From NCBI GenBank assembly GCA_000504425.1, contig KI632513.1, positions 2,688,069 through 2,752,068 on the forward strand: 64,000 nucleotides of DNA, given 5' to 3'. Position 1 is the first letter of the stretch. Every line of letters starts with the position of its first letter. Both the position numbers and the translations under genes were made by a program. Below the pieces are notes generated by a model. The model worked only from the letters and a program-made list of their open reading frames with translations. It was not told the origin of the DNA and ran no database searches. The DNA comes from Rhodopseudomonas palustris JSC-3b (GTDB lineage Bacteria; Pseudomonadota; Alphaproteobacteria; Rhizobiales; Xanthobacteraceae). Positions 47,096-55,645 of the stretch are shown piece after piece.

Positions 47096-48222
47096 TCAAC
47101 TCCGCCCAGGCCTTGCCAGGCACCTTTCAGCGCGGCGAGACCGCGCACCGCGATCAGCTCATTGCCCTGGAAATGGCCCGTCACCACCACGAATTCCGGC
47201 ATCTCTTCCTGCACCGTGACCGGGGTCGGCATGAAGCCGCCGTCGGTTTTGACGAACACGAAGGCGTCAGTGCCGCGCCGCACCAGCGCGCCGATCCGCA
47301 CCCGCCATTCGCTGCCGGCATGGGCGCGCGGCGCCACCACCGCTTCCACCACCTGGCCCGGCCGCAATTCGCCCGCCGGGGCGGCAAATTCGGCGCGGAC
47401 ATTGACGGTCTGCGCCGAGGGATCGACGCTGGTGCCGATCGACACCACCCGGCCGGTGACCTGCTGATCGCGCAGCGCGACCTCGGCGCCGATCGCGAAA
47501 TCGGCGGCGCGCGCGGATGGCACCTGGATTTCCACCCATAGCGGCGCGAGCTGCGCCAATCGGCAGATCGGCGCCAGCGCCTCCACGGTCTGGCCGGGCA
47601 CCACCGATGTTTCCAGCACCACCGCATCGATCGGCGCCGCAATCACCAGCCGCGGATCGAGCGACTGGCTGGCGGCCAGCTTGGCGATCGCCTCTTCGGT
47701 CATGCCATAGTGCAGCAATGCCTGCCGGAATTCGGCCGAGGTCGCGCGCGCCTGCTCATACTCGCTCTGGGTGATGATCAGCTGCTTCTTGGGCACGGCG
47801 CCATAGGGCGCGAGATTCTCCTCGCGCTCCAATGTGGTGCGCAGCAGCGCTTCTTTCTTGAAAGCGACCAGAAAATCCGATTGCGCCTTGGCCAGCGCCG
47901 GGCTCTGCAATTCGGCGATCACATCGCCGCGTTTCACAGTGGCGTCGACGCGCACCAACAGCCGCTCGACGCGGCCGCCGAGCGGCGCATTCATCAAGCG
48001 CGTGCGATCCGGCGGCACCGTGACCCGGCCGGGGAACCGCAAGCCGGTGACGGCCGGCTGCTGCTCAAGCGGCGCGGTCTCAATCCCGACCAGCTCGGCC
48101 TGGGCCGGCGAAATCGACACTTTGCCGTCACCGCCCTCTTCCGTTGCACGGGCCAGACCCGTACTCAGCATCAAGGTCAGGCAAAGCCAGGCAAACAGAC
48201 GGATCGACATCGACACTCTCAC
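47092..48222 (-). CDS. RND efflux periplasmic adaptor (CusB/CzcB/HlyD family)
   Basis: Membrane fusion protein linking the inner-membrane pump to the outer membrane. The 376-residue product has a signal peptide (about 1-26, ending GLARA), then barrel-sandwich halves around a helical hairpin (PALAKAQSDFLVAFKKEALL), and a beta-barrel part with GTSVDPSAQTVNVRAEF. Start at 48222 or at Met5 (48210). There is no metal-binding Met-rich N-terminal segment as in CusB. Stop overlaps the pump start. Confidence 0.9.
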   Translation of the reverse strand: MRVSMSIRLFAWLCLTLMLSTGLARATEEGGDGKVSISPAQAELVGIETAPLEQQPAVTGLRFPGRVTVPPDRTRLMNAPLGGRVERLLVRVDATVKRGDVIAELQSPALAKAQSDFLVAFKKEALLRTTLEREENLAPYGAVPKKQLIITQSEYEQARATSAEFRQALLHYGMTEEAIAKLAASQSLDPRLVIAAPIDAVVLETSVVPGQTVEALAPICRLAQLAPLWVEIQVPSARAADFAIGAEVALRDQQVTGRVVSIGTSVDPSAQTVNVRAEFAAPAGELRPGQVVEAVVAPRAHAGSEWRVRIGALVRRGTDAFVFVKTDGGFMPTPVTVQEEMPEFVVVTGHFQGNELIAVRGLAALKGAWQGLGGVE

Positions 48223-48344
48223 TTACGGCTCATTCACGCCGCGGCTGGCCCCTTCTTGCACTATTTCACCTGACAACTTCCTTACGGCGCCCGCGCGCGC
48301 AGGGCTGCCTTGCCATCCGCGCGCCACACAAGCTGCGCGTAACG

Positions 48345-49331
48345 TTAAAAATGCGCGGTCAGCCGCAGCAACGCCTGATGACGCTCGAAATTGCTGAGAT
48401 CGAGCGCGCGCGGATCATCAAGCGCCTTGCCCGCGGCCTGAATGTTCCAGCTGCCGGACAGGCCGACATTCTTGGCGAGCGTCATGGAAAAGGTCGGCCC
48501 GACATAGAAGGCCGCGCCCTTCTGCCGATCGAGACCGCAGCCATCAAAAGCCTGCAGATAGCGCGCTTCCACACCGAACAGCACCGAGGGGAAGAATTTG
48601 TAGGAAACCGCCGTGCTGATCATCAGATCGGAATCATGCGACCACGGATTGCCGCCGCGCAGCTGCGAGGCGCCGACGATGTAGCCGACATTGAACGCAC
48701 TAAACAGCTTGTTGGGAACCCACTCTTTATCCATCAGCGCCGACAGCACCGCGCCATAGCCTTCGATGCGGCGGCCGCTGACGTCGTCGATGCGGCTGAC
48801 GATCGGCTCGAAATTGAGCGTGAAGCCGAACGGCGCAACGTGGCGGTCGAGCAGCTTGTAGCGGATTTCGACCGACGCTTCGTGAATGCCGATCGCGTTG
48901 CGATCCTCAAGCTCCGGCACGCCGCTGATATTGTGGGTGCCGAGCGTGAAGCCCGGCGCCACCCGCAGATTGTCGGTCAGCGTGTATTTGAAATGGGTGT
49001 GGGTCGCGGAGGTGAGGTAGTAGCCGGACCGCTTGCCGATGCCGCTGAAGGTTTCGAGTTCAAGCTCGAATTCGCCCTTGTCGCCGATGTCCGATCCCAT
49101 CGTCATGCCGAAAATATGCTCGGTATCGACCTCGTCATGATCGGCGGCAGGGGCCGGCTTGCCAGCCGTGGCAGCGGCCGCGCGCGTCTCAGCGCCGCCC
49201 GAGGTCCGCGGCAGATCGCCGGCCTGCGCCGCCGGCATCAGGGCGACGCTCAACAGCGCCGCCAGCGGCCATGCGGATGCGCCTTGCTGCGCGCGGCGGC
49301 TGCGCCGGACGGCGTGGACCTGAAATGACAT
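48345..49331 (-). CDS. Outer-membrane beta-barrel-like protein B, first gene of the RND cluster
   Basis: The 328-residue product has a basic N-terminus followed by a hydrophobic signal core (about 18-37, ending AAQAG), then EVDTEHIFGMTMGSDIGDKGE and alternating strands to a C-terminal LLRLTAHF ending in Phe. It shares the VDTEHIFG-x-x-MGSDIG block and the strand order of the paralogue at 42521-43519. The adaptor gene begins 122 nt downstream on the same strand. I do not recognise a named family. A role as the cluster's outer-membrane component is an inference from position only. Confidence 0.75.
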   Translation of the reverse strand: MSFQVHAVRRSRRAQQGASAWPLAALLSVALMPAAQAGDLPRTSGGAETRAAAATAGKPAPAADHDEVDTEHIFGMTMGSDIGDKGEFELELETFSGIGKRSGYYLTSATHTHFKYTLTDNLRVAPGFTLGTHNISGVPELEDRNAIGIHEASVEIRYKLLDRHVAPFGFTLNFEPIVSRIDDVSGRRIEGYGAVLSALMDKEWVPNKLFSAFNVGYIVGASQLRGGNPWSHDSDLMISTAVSYKFFPSVLFGVEARYLQAFDGCGLDRQKGAAFYVGPTFSMTLAKNVGLSGSWNIQAAGKALDDPRALDLSNFERHQALLRLTAHF

Positions 49332-49649
49332 TCACCCCCCAATGATCCCGACTGGCGCGCCCCATGCCGTCATACCGTCATGCCTTCGCACCGCGCGCCG
49401 ATATTGTCTTTACGGGTGGTCCGGCAGGCAACTCAAGACTGCAAGCCGGATGAGGGTCATACCACAATACCTTATCGCCGACCTTACTGTCGTCTCAGTC
49501 GAATGTGAGGCTGACCTTGGCTGACGAGAATGGTATCTGATCGCAGTCAATCGAGGGCTCGGCCCGATGGCGCATGACCCACCCGCCACGCACAGCGCTG
49601 CGAGGCAGGGTCGCGGTGAGCGCGGGCCGAGAATGCAAGAGGGAATGAA
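49332..49649. other. Divergent intergenic region between barrel B and dps
   Basis: A 318-bp gap with both promoters. It contains short direct repeats CCGTCATACCGTCATGCC near 49367 and ATGGTATCTG. No gene and no recognised OxyR, Irr or Fur box was found. Confidence 0.4.
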
Positions 49650-50135
49650 ATGACGAAAAAGACTCCGGCGATCAACATCGGGATTCCTGAGGCGCAGCGC
49701 GCCAAGCTCGCGGAAGGGCTGTCGAAGCTGCTGGCCGACTCCTACACGCTCTATCTGATGACGCACAATTTCCATTGGAACGTCACCGGCCCGATGTTCA
49801 ACACGCTGCACGCGATGTTCATGGCGCAATACACCGAGCAGTGGGCGGCGCTCGATGTGATTGCAGAGCGCATCCGCGCGCTCGGTTTCCCGGCCCCCGG
49901 CACCTACAAGGAATTTGTGAAGCTGGCGTCGATCGAAGAGGTCGAGGGCACCCCGAAGGCGATGGACATGGTCCGCCATCTGGTCGCCGCGCAGGAAGCA
50001 ACCGCCCGCACCGCGCGCGAGCTGTTCCCGCTCACCGAGGAAGCCAACGACCAGCCGACTGCTGACCTTTTGACCCAGCGGCTCGACGTGCACGAAAAGA
50101 CCGCCTGGATGCTGCGCAGCCTGCTCGAAGACTGA
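49650..50135 (+). CDS. dps: Dps-type DNA-protecting ferritin
   Basis: Stores iron and detoxifies peroxide in a 12-subunit shell, also binding DNA. The 161-residue protein has the intersubunit ferroxidase ligands with the right spacing: His42 in HNFHWNVTG, His54, Asp69 and Glu73 (the H-x11-H-x14-D-x3-E pattern). The Lys-rich start MTKKTP may serve DNA binding. A good ribosome site (AGAGGGA) precedes the ATG. It is monocistronic, with a terminator after it. Confidence 0.94.
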   Translation: MTKKTPAINIGIPEAQRAKLAEGLSKLLADSYTLYLMTHNFHWNVTGPMFNTLHAMFMAQYTEQWAALDVIAERIRALGFPAPGTYKEFVKLASIEEVEGTPKAMDMVRHLVAAQEATARTARELFPLTEEANDQPTADLLTQRLDVHEKTAWMLRSLLED

Positions 50136-50157
50136 CGCTGCCTACGCGACCAACCGC

Positions 50158-50198
50158 ACGCCCGTCGCCTGATCAAGCAGGCGGCGGGCGTTGCCTTT
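50158..50198 (+). terminator. dps terminator, possibly bidirectional
   Basis: ACGCCCG-CGCCTG and CAGGCG-CGGGCGT arms (50158-50191) with one mismatch, followed by TGCCTTTTC. It lies between dps and the converging EamA gene. Confidence 0.65.
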
Positions 50199-50217
50199 TC
50201 TATTAATGGCGCATCTA

Positions 50218-51114
50218 TTAATGGCGCAGCGCCAGCGCCACGCCGCCGAGCGTCGCCGCCAGCGCCAGCAGTTCGCGCAGCCCGATCGGTTCGGCCAGCA
50301 TCGCCGCAGCCGCCAGCACGCCGACCACCGGCACCAGCAGCGTGCCGATCGAGGCGGTCGCCGCTGGCAGCCGCTCCAAAGCTGCGAACCAGCACACATA
50401 ACAGACGCAGAACTGCACGAAGGTCAGATAGGCCATCGACGCCCAGCCGCGTGGCGACAGCGCCGCGAAATGCGGCTGCTCGATCGCCAGGCCGACGATC
50501 ACCACCGGCACACAGCCGATCCCGACCTGCCATGCCGTCAGCGCGATCGGCTGCAAGGTCAGCGGAAAGCGCTTGGTCAGCACGGTGCCGAACGCCACGC
50601 CGATCGCACCGGCAAGCGCGAACAGAATGCCGGGCAGTTTTTCAAGACTGACGCTGATCCCGCCGCCGCCGAGCAGCACACAAATGCCGGTGAGCGCCAC
50701 CAACAGCGCCAGGCCGCGCACCACCGACACGGTCTCGCCGAGCAGCGGCCAGGCCAGCAGTGCCACCCAGACCGGAATGGTGATCGCCAGCACCGCGGCA
50801 TCGCTGGCCTTCAGCCACACCAGCGCCAGCCCCATGAACGCCACCCAGCCGCCGATATTGAGCATCGACACCAGGATCAGCCGCCCCCATAGCGGTTTCG
50901 GCACCGTGAGGCGCTGGCCGCGGTGCTGCGCGATCAACGCCAGCGCCGCTGCCCCGACCAGCCCAGCAAGGCCGCGCGACGACAATGGCGGCACTTCGCT
51001 GAGCAGCTGCTTCATGATCGGGAAGTTGAGGCCCCATCCCACGGAGGCGATCGCGAGGAACAAAAAGCCAAGCGGCGCGATGCGGCCGCGTCCGGCCTCG
51101 CTGAGGATGGTCAT
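50218..51114 (-). CDS. EamA-family (DMT) transporter
   Basis: The start ATG 51114 (MTILSEAGRG) gives 298 residues with about ten hydrophobic helices in two repeated halves. The characteristic GLNFPIMK and the second-half WQVGIGCVPVVI support the drug/metabolite transporter superfamily. The export substrate is unknown. A longer open frame upstream is non-coding. It is divergent from the YheT gene (195 nt apart). Confidence 0.87.
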   Translation of the reverse strand: MTILSEAGRGRIAPLGFLFLAIASVGWGLNFPIMKQLLSEVPPLSSRGLAGLVGAAALALIAQHRGQRLTVPKPLWGRLILVSMLNIGGWVAFMGLALVWLKASDAAVLAITIPVWVALLAWPLLGETVSVVRGLALLVALTGICVLLGGGGISVSLEKLPGILFALAGAIGVAFGTVLTKRFPLTLQPIALTAWQVGIGCVPVVIVGLAIEQPHFAALSPRGWASMAYLTFVQFCVCYVCWFAALERLPAATASIGTLLVPVVGVLAAAAMLAEPIGLRELLALAATLGGVALALRH

Positions 51115-51308
51115 TGGGTGTTTCCGCCAGTTGTTTTCTTGCACGATGGCGAAGAATCGCGGCGCGCGCCACTGGAAAGGACCAGGGCGGCTCGCTAGAC
51201 ATTGATGGTCTGCCCAATGGCAACGACCGCACAGCAACAGGCCGCACGGATCGCGATGATCGACCGCCTCGACTGGCACCGCCGCCAAGCACCTGGCAGC
51301 GCAGCATA

Positions 51309-52316
51309 ATGTCCGCGAGCTGGAATTATCAGGCGCCGCGCTGGCTGCCGGGCGGCCATGCCCAGACCATCTGGCCAGCACTGTTTGCACGTCCCTATCG
51401 CCGCGAAGCACCGCCCTATCAGCGCGAACGCTGGCTGGCGCCCGATGGCGACTTCATCGATGTCGATCATTTCGGCTGCACGGCGGGCGCGCCGTGGCTG
51501 GTGCTGTTCCACGGCCTTGAAGGCAGTTCGTCGAGTCACTACGCGATTGCGTTCGCGCGCGCGGCGCAGGCGCGCGGCTGGAATTTCAGCGTGCCGCATT
51601 TCCGCGGCTGTTCCGGCGAGCCTAATCTGGCGCCGCGCAGCTATCATTCCGGCGATTTCGCCGAGATTGATTGGATGCTCGCGCGCATCCGCGAACGGGC
51701 CGCGGCGCCGGTGCTGGCCGCGGGCGTGTCGCTCGGCGGCAATGCGTTGCTGCGCTGGGCCGAAGAAACCGGCGACCGCGCCGCCGCCACCGCGCGCGCC
51801 ATCGCCGCCATCTCAGCGCCGCTTGATCTGACCGCGGCCGGCGCGGCGATCGACAGCGGCTTTAACCGCATCGCCTATGCGCGGCATTTCCTGCGCACCA
51901 TGAAGCCGAATGCACTGCAGAAATGGCAGCGCCATCCGGGGCTGTTCGACCGCGACCGGATGATGGCGGCCACCACGCTGCGCGCCTTCGATGATTGCTT
52001 CACCGCGCCGCTGCATGGCTTTGCCGGCGTCGATGATTATTGGCGGCGCGCCTCGGCCAAGCCGCATCTGCACACGATCCGGATTCCGGCGCTGGTGCTG
52101 AATGCCCGCAACGATCCGTTCGTGCCGGCGACCTCGCTGCCCAGCACCAATCAGGTTGGTGACTACGTCACGCTATGGCAGCCCGACAATGGCGGCCATG
52201 TCGGCTTCACGTCAGGTGCTTGGCCGGGTGAGGTGCATGCCATGCCCCATGCGGTCAGCGATTGGCTGGCGGCGCAGCTGCACGCTGCTCAGCCCGCGGC
52301 GCGCAGCAGCGTCTGA
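51309..52316 (+). CDS. YheT-family alpha/beta hydrolase
   Basis: The ATG 51309 (MSASWNYQAPRWLPGGH) is the family start; GGHAQTIWPAL is diagnostic. The 335-residue product has LVLFHGLEGSSSSHY, the nucleophile elbow GVSLGGN, an acid near LNARNDPFVP and His in NGGHVGF. No signal peptide, so cytoplasmic. The biological substrate is unknown, esterase activity is likely. Its last 28 bp overlap the 3' end of the converging diguanylate cyclase gene. Confidence 0.88.
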   Translation: MSASWNYQAPRWLPGGHAQTIWPALFARPYRREAPPYQRERWLAPDGDFIDVDHFGCTAGAPWLVLFHGLEGSSSSHYAIAFARAAQARGWNFSVPHFRGCSGEPNLAPRSYHSGDFAEIDWMLARIRERAAAPVLAAGVSLGGNALLRWAEETGDRAAATARAIAAISAPLDLTAAGAAIDSGFNRIAYARHFLRTMKPNALQKWQRHPGLFDRDRMMAATTLRAFDDCFTAPLHGFAGVDDYWRRASAKPHLHTIRIPALVLNARNDPFVPATSLPSTNQVGDYVTLWQPDNGGHVGFTSGAWPGEVHAMPHAVSDWLAAQLHAAQPAARSSV

Positions 52317-53428
52317 TGGTCGTTGAACCATTGCCAGCTGCCGCCGCCGGCGCGTTTGACGGCGTAGAGCGCGCGGTCGGCCTGATCGAGCACCACTTCG
52401 ACGCCAATCTCGGCCAGGCATTGATGATCGGTGACCACCACGCCCGCGGACGCCCCGATCCGGATCGATAGCCCGACCACATTGAACGGCAGCGACAGCG
52501 CCGTCACCGCGTTGCGCGCCAGCGTCGCGGCTTCGTCGCATCCGGTCTGGCCGGGATGGACGTATTGCAGCAGCATGAATTCATCGCCGCCAAACCGCGC
52601 CGCAACGCCACGTTCGGCCACGCATTGCTGCAGCCGTTTTGCGACCTGGCGCAGCAGCTCGTCGCCGGCCTGATGGCCATATCGGTCATTGATCGGCTTG
52701 AAGCCGTCGAGATCGACCGCAATGATCGCGAGGTGGCCGCGCGCGCTGCCAAGCGTCGATAGGAATGCGCCGCGGTTCGGCAGGCCGGTGAGAAAATCCT
52801 GGCTGGCGCGCTTCGACAATGCCTGCCGGGATTCGAGCCGCTCGATGAAGGCCGAGCTGAGATGACGCGCGGCCTCCTGCATCATCATCCAGAACAGCAC
52901 CACCAGCACCGCCCCGACCTTGAACTGCATCTGCGGCTGCAGCAGCGCCATCACCAGGATCGGCGCCAGCAGCAGCCCGGAGGTCAGCAGCACCACCCAG
53001 GGCCGCACCGCAGCCCGCGACACCATGCCGACGCAAAATGACATCGACAGGCCGAACGCCAGCCACGCGCCCGGCAGATCGCCGATCTGCAATGCACGCG
53101 CCGACACCACCCCCAGCACCGCGCCGAACGAGGCGGCGCCGATGCCGTACACCCGCTCCCACAGGATCACTTCGCGTTCTGACAGATTCGGCCTGTGCGC
53201 CGGATAAAGCCACAGGCTGGCCAGACGCCCGGCGCCGATCACCACGATCAACACCGCCGTCACTGCATAGACCGGATCGCGCTGCAGCAGCAGCAGCGTG
53301 ACCACCACGATCGCCGAGGTGACGCATAGCGCCAGCACCTGCGGGAACGCGGTATAGAGGAGATCGACCAGTTCGCGACGAACGGTCGGATGGGGGCTGA
53401 GCTGCTCGGACAGGACACGACGGATCAT
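52289..53428 (-). CDS. Membrane diguanylate cyclase (GGDEF)
   Basis: Makes cyclic di-GMP. The 379 residues have 5-6 helices in an N-terminal membrane part (about 28-185), then a GGDEF domain (about 210-370) with DFLTGLPNRG, DLDGFKPIND and an intact RFGGDEF active site. The I-site (RxxD just before GGDEF) is absent: the stretch reads AERGVAARF, so it may lack product inhibition. No EAL domain. The 3' end overlaps the YheT gene. Confidence 0.92.
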   Translation of the reverse strand: MIRRVLSEQLSPHPTVRRELVDLLYTAFPQVLALCVTSAIVVVTLLLLQRDPVYAVTAVLIVVIGAGRLASLWLYPAHRPNLSEREVILWERVYGIGAASFGAVLGVVSARALQIGDLPGAWLAFGLSMSFCVGMVSRAAVRPWVVLLTSGLLLAPILVMALLQPQMQFKVGAVLVVLFWMMMQEAARHLSSAFIERLESRQALSKRASQDFLTGLPNRGAFLSTLGSARGHLAIIAVDLDGFKPINDRYGHQAGDELLRQVAKRLQQCVAERGVAARFGGDEFMLLQYVHPGQTGCDEAATLARNAVTALSLPFNVVGLSIRIGASAGVVVTDHQCLAEIGVEVVLDQADRALYAVKRAGGGSWQWFNDHQTLLRAAG

Positions 53429-53844
53429 GCCGCCAGCATTGCATTCAGTTCCTAATAGCCCTCATCCATTTTCCGTGTGACGGTGTTTGGTTAGGCTCTG
53501 GGCTAATTGTCCGTTAATCGACCGATTCCGGGTCGTTTTCGGTGGAAAATGGCAGGAATTTGGCGCCCCGCGCCTCACGCGGCCCTGCTCTGCGAAACGA
53601 CATGCCGCAACAAACGATCGTGATCAGGGCCCCGTTGCGTAATTTTTTTCCTCGGCAAATCAGTAATCTAGACGGATATTGCGCAGCCGTTTTCCATGCT
53701 GCGGGCGACGCTGTACAGCGTCGCCACGGCGGGCCGCGCGCGCCGCTTCGCCGATGGTTGCATGGACCCTCAGCCGGAACCGATTACAGCAGACCCTTCA
53801 ATCGGTTCAGCGTTATCCGTTCGCGCGCCAGGAGCAATTCCCGC
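53429..53844. promoter_or_regulatory. Divergent intergenic region with a 22-bp perfect palindrome
   Basis: A 416-bp gap between the cyclase and the CoA-transferase genes. A perfect 22-bp palindrome at 53704-53725 (half-site GGCGACGCTGT) lies 120 bp before the CoA-transferase start and could be an operator or a leader hairpin. The frame that stays open through here has no good start. Nothing else is recognised. Confidence 0.45.
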
Positions 53845-55404
53845 ATGTCGACCTCGTCCCGTGTTCTCCATCCGCAATTGCGTTCCAAGATCATGACTGC
53901 GACAGACGCCGCGTCACTGATCCCGTCCGGCGCTACTGTCGGCATGAGCGGCTTCACTGGAGCGGGCTATCCCAAACTGCTGCCGCTCGCTTTGGCTGAG
54001 CGCATCAACGCCCATCACGCCCGCGGCCAGAAGTTCAAGCTCAATGTCTGGACCGGCGCGTCCACGGCGCCTGAGCTTGATGGCGCGCTCGCCAAGGTCG
54101 ATGGCATCGAATTGCGGCTGCCCTATCAATCCGACCCGACCTGCCGGAAGCGCATCAATGCCGGGCGGATGGACTATATCGACATCCATCTGTCCCATGT
54201 CGCGCAGCACGTCTGGTTCGGCTTCCTCGGCAAGCTCGACGTCGCGATCGTCGAAGTCGCCGGCATCCGCGAGGATGGCAGCCTGATTCCGTCGTCCTCG
54301 GTCGGCAACAACAAGACCTGGCTCGACCTCGCCGACAAGGTGATCCTCGAAGTCAATTCGTGGCAGGACATCCGCCTCGAAGGCATGCACGACATCTATT
54401 ACGGCACGCAGCTGCCGCCGCATCGCAAGCCGATTCCGATCCTGCAGTCCGGCGACCGCATCGGCGAAAAATATCTGCGCTGCGATCCCTCCAAGATCGT
54501 CGCGGTGGTCGAGACCAACCTGCCGGACCGCAACTCGGCGTTCAACGCGCCGGACGAGAACTCGCAGGCGATCGCCGGCCACATCCTGGAATTCCTCAGC
54601 CATGAGGTGAAGAAGGGCCGGCTGCCGGAAAATCTGCTGCCGCTGCAATCGGGCGTCGGCAACGTCGCCAATGCGGTGATGGCCGGCCTCGAAGACGCGC
54701 CGTTCGAGAACCTCACCGCCTACACCGAAGTGTTGCAGGACGGCATGCTGCACCTGCTGCGCAAGGGCAAGCTGACCCATGCCTCCGCCACCGCGCTGTC
54801 GCTCAGCCCCGATGGTTATGACGAGTTCACCAGCAACCTGGATTTCTATCGCGAGCGGCTGGTGCTGCGTCCGCAGGAAATCTCCAACCACCCCGAAGTG
54901 ATCCGCCGGCTCGGCGTGATTGCCATGAACGGGCTGATCGAGGCCGACATCTACGGCAACGTCAACTCGACCCACATCATGGGCACCAGCATCATGAACG
55001 GCATCGGCGGCTCGGGTGACTTCGCCCGCAACAGCTTCCTGTCGTTCTTCATGACGCCGTCGGCGGCCAAGGGCGGCAAGATCTCCTGCATCGTGCCGAT
55101 GGCCTCGCATGTCGATCACACCGAGCACGACGTTCAGGTGATCGTCACCGAGCAGGGCCTCGCCGATTTGCGCGGCCTGAGCCCGAAGGCGCGCGCCAAG
55201 GTCATCATCCAGAACTGCGCGCACCCGACATTCCGGCCGGCGCTCAAGGAATACTACAAGCGCGCGCTGGAATATTCGCCGGGCCTGCACACGCCGCACA
55301 TCATTGATGAGGCGCTGACCTTCCTGCCGAACTGGATGGCCAACAAGGCCGCGCGCGAAGCTTGGCGCGAAGACGCCGTGATCCAGGCCGACGTCTGGCG
55401 CTAA
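53845..55404 (+). CDS. Acetyl-CoA hydrolase/transferase family protein (succinyl-CoA:acetate CoA-transferase type)
   Basis: Moves CoA between acyl groups such as succinate and acetate, or hydrolyses acetyl-CoA. The start ATG 53845 (MSTSSRVLHPQLRS) has AGGAG upstream. The 519 residues fit the family, with GMSGFTGAGYPKLLP, GNVANAVMAGL, HIMGTSIMNGIGGSGDFARN and VTEQGLADLRGLSP. The class I transferase glutamate cannot be fixed by eye. It is monocistronic between two regulated-looking ends. Confidence 0.9.
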   Translation: MSTSSRVLHPQLRSKIMTATDAASLIPSGATVGMSGFTGAGYPKLLPLALAERINAHHARGQKFKLNVWTGASTAPELDGALAKVDGIELRLPYQSDPTCRKRINAGRMDYIDIHLSHVAQHVWFGFLGKLDVAIVEVAGIREDGSLIPSSSVGNNKTWLDLADKVILEVNSWQDIRLEGMHDIYYGTQLPPHRKPIPILQSGDRIGEKYLRCDPSKIVAVVETNLPDRNSAFNAPDENSQAIAGHILEFLSHEVKKGRLPENLLPLQSGVGNVANAVMAGLEDAPFENLTAYTEVLQDGMLHLLRKGKLTHASATALSLSPDGYDEFTSNLDFYRERLVLRPQEISNHPEVIRRLGVIAMNGLIEADIYGNVNSTHIMGTSIMNGIGGSGDFARNSFLSFFMTPSAAKGGKISCIVPMASHVDHTEHDVQVIVTEQGLADLRGLSPKARAKVIIQNCAHPTFRPALKEYYKRALEYSPGLHTPHIIDEALTFLPNWMANKAAREAWREDAVIQADVWR

Positions 55405-55412
55405 GCGCCCTT

Positions 55413-55496
55413 AAATCGCTGGCGTATCGCCGCGCCAGCGATTTCCGATCCTGTTCGCAGAGCGTGCAGCCGCAGGGCTGCGCGCTCTTTGTTTTT
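55413..55496 (+). terminator. Two consecutive hairpins after the CoA-transferase gene
   Basis: A perfect 12-bp stem AAATCGCTGGCG/CGCCAGCGATTT at 55413-55444, and a second AGAGCG-GCAGCC/GGCTGC-CGCTCT stem at 55459-55488 followed by TTGTTTTT. The second is a good Rho-independent terminator. Confidence 0.75.
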
Positions 55497-55645
55497 CAAC
55501 CGAGTTACGTCGAGCACTCAGAATTCAATCGAAGCTGCTGGAAAACCGCCAAGGAAATTTCACGGCGCCTGCTCATGATCAACGTCAACAGCCCGCGCGC
55601 GCATGGGGTGCCGCGGAGCGACGCTGACGAATGACGAGGACGGTG

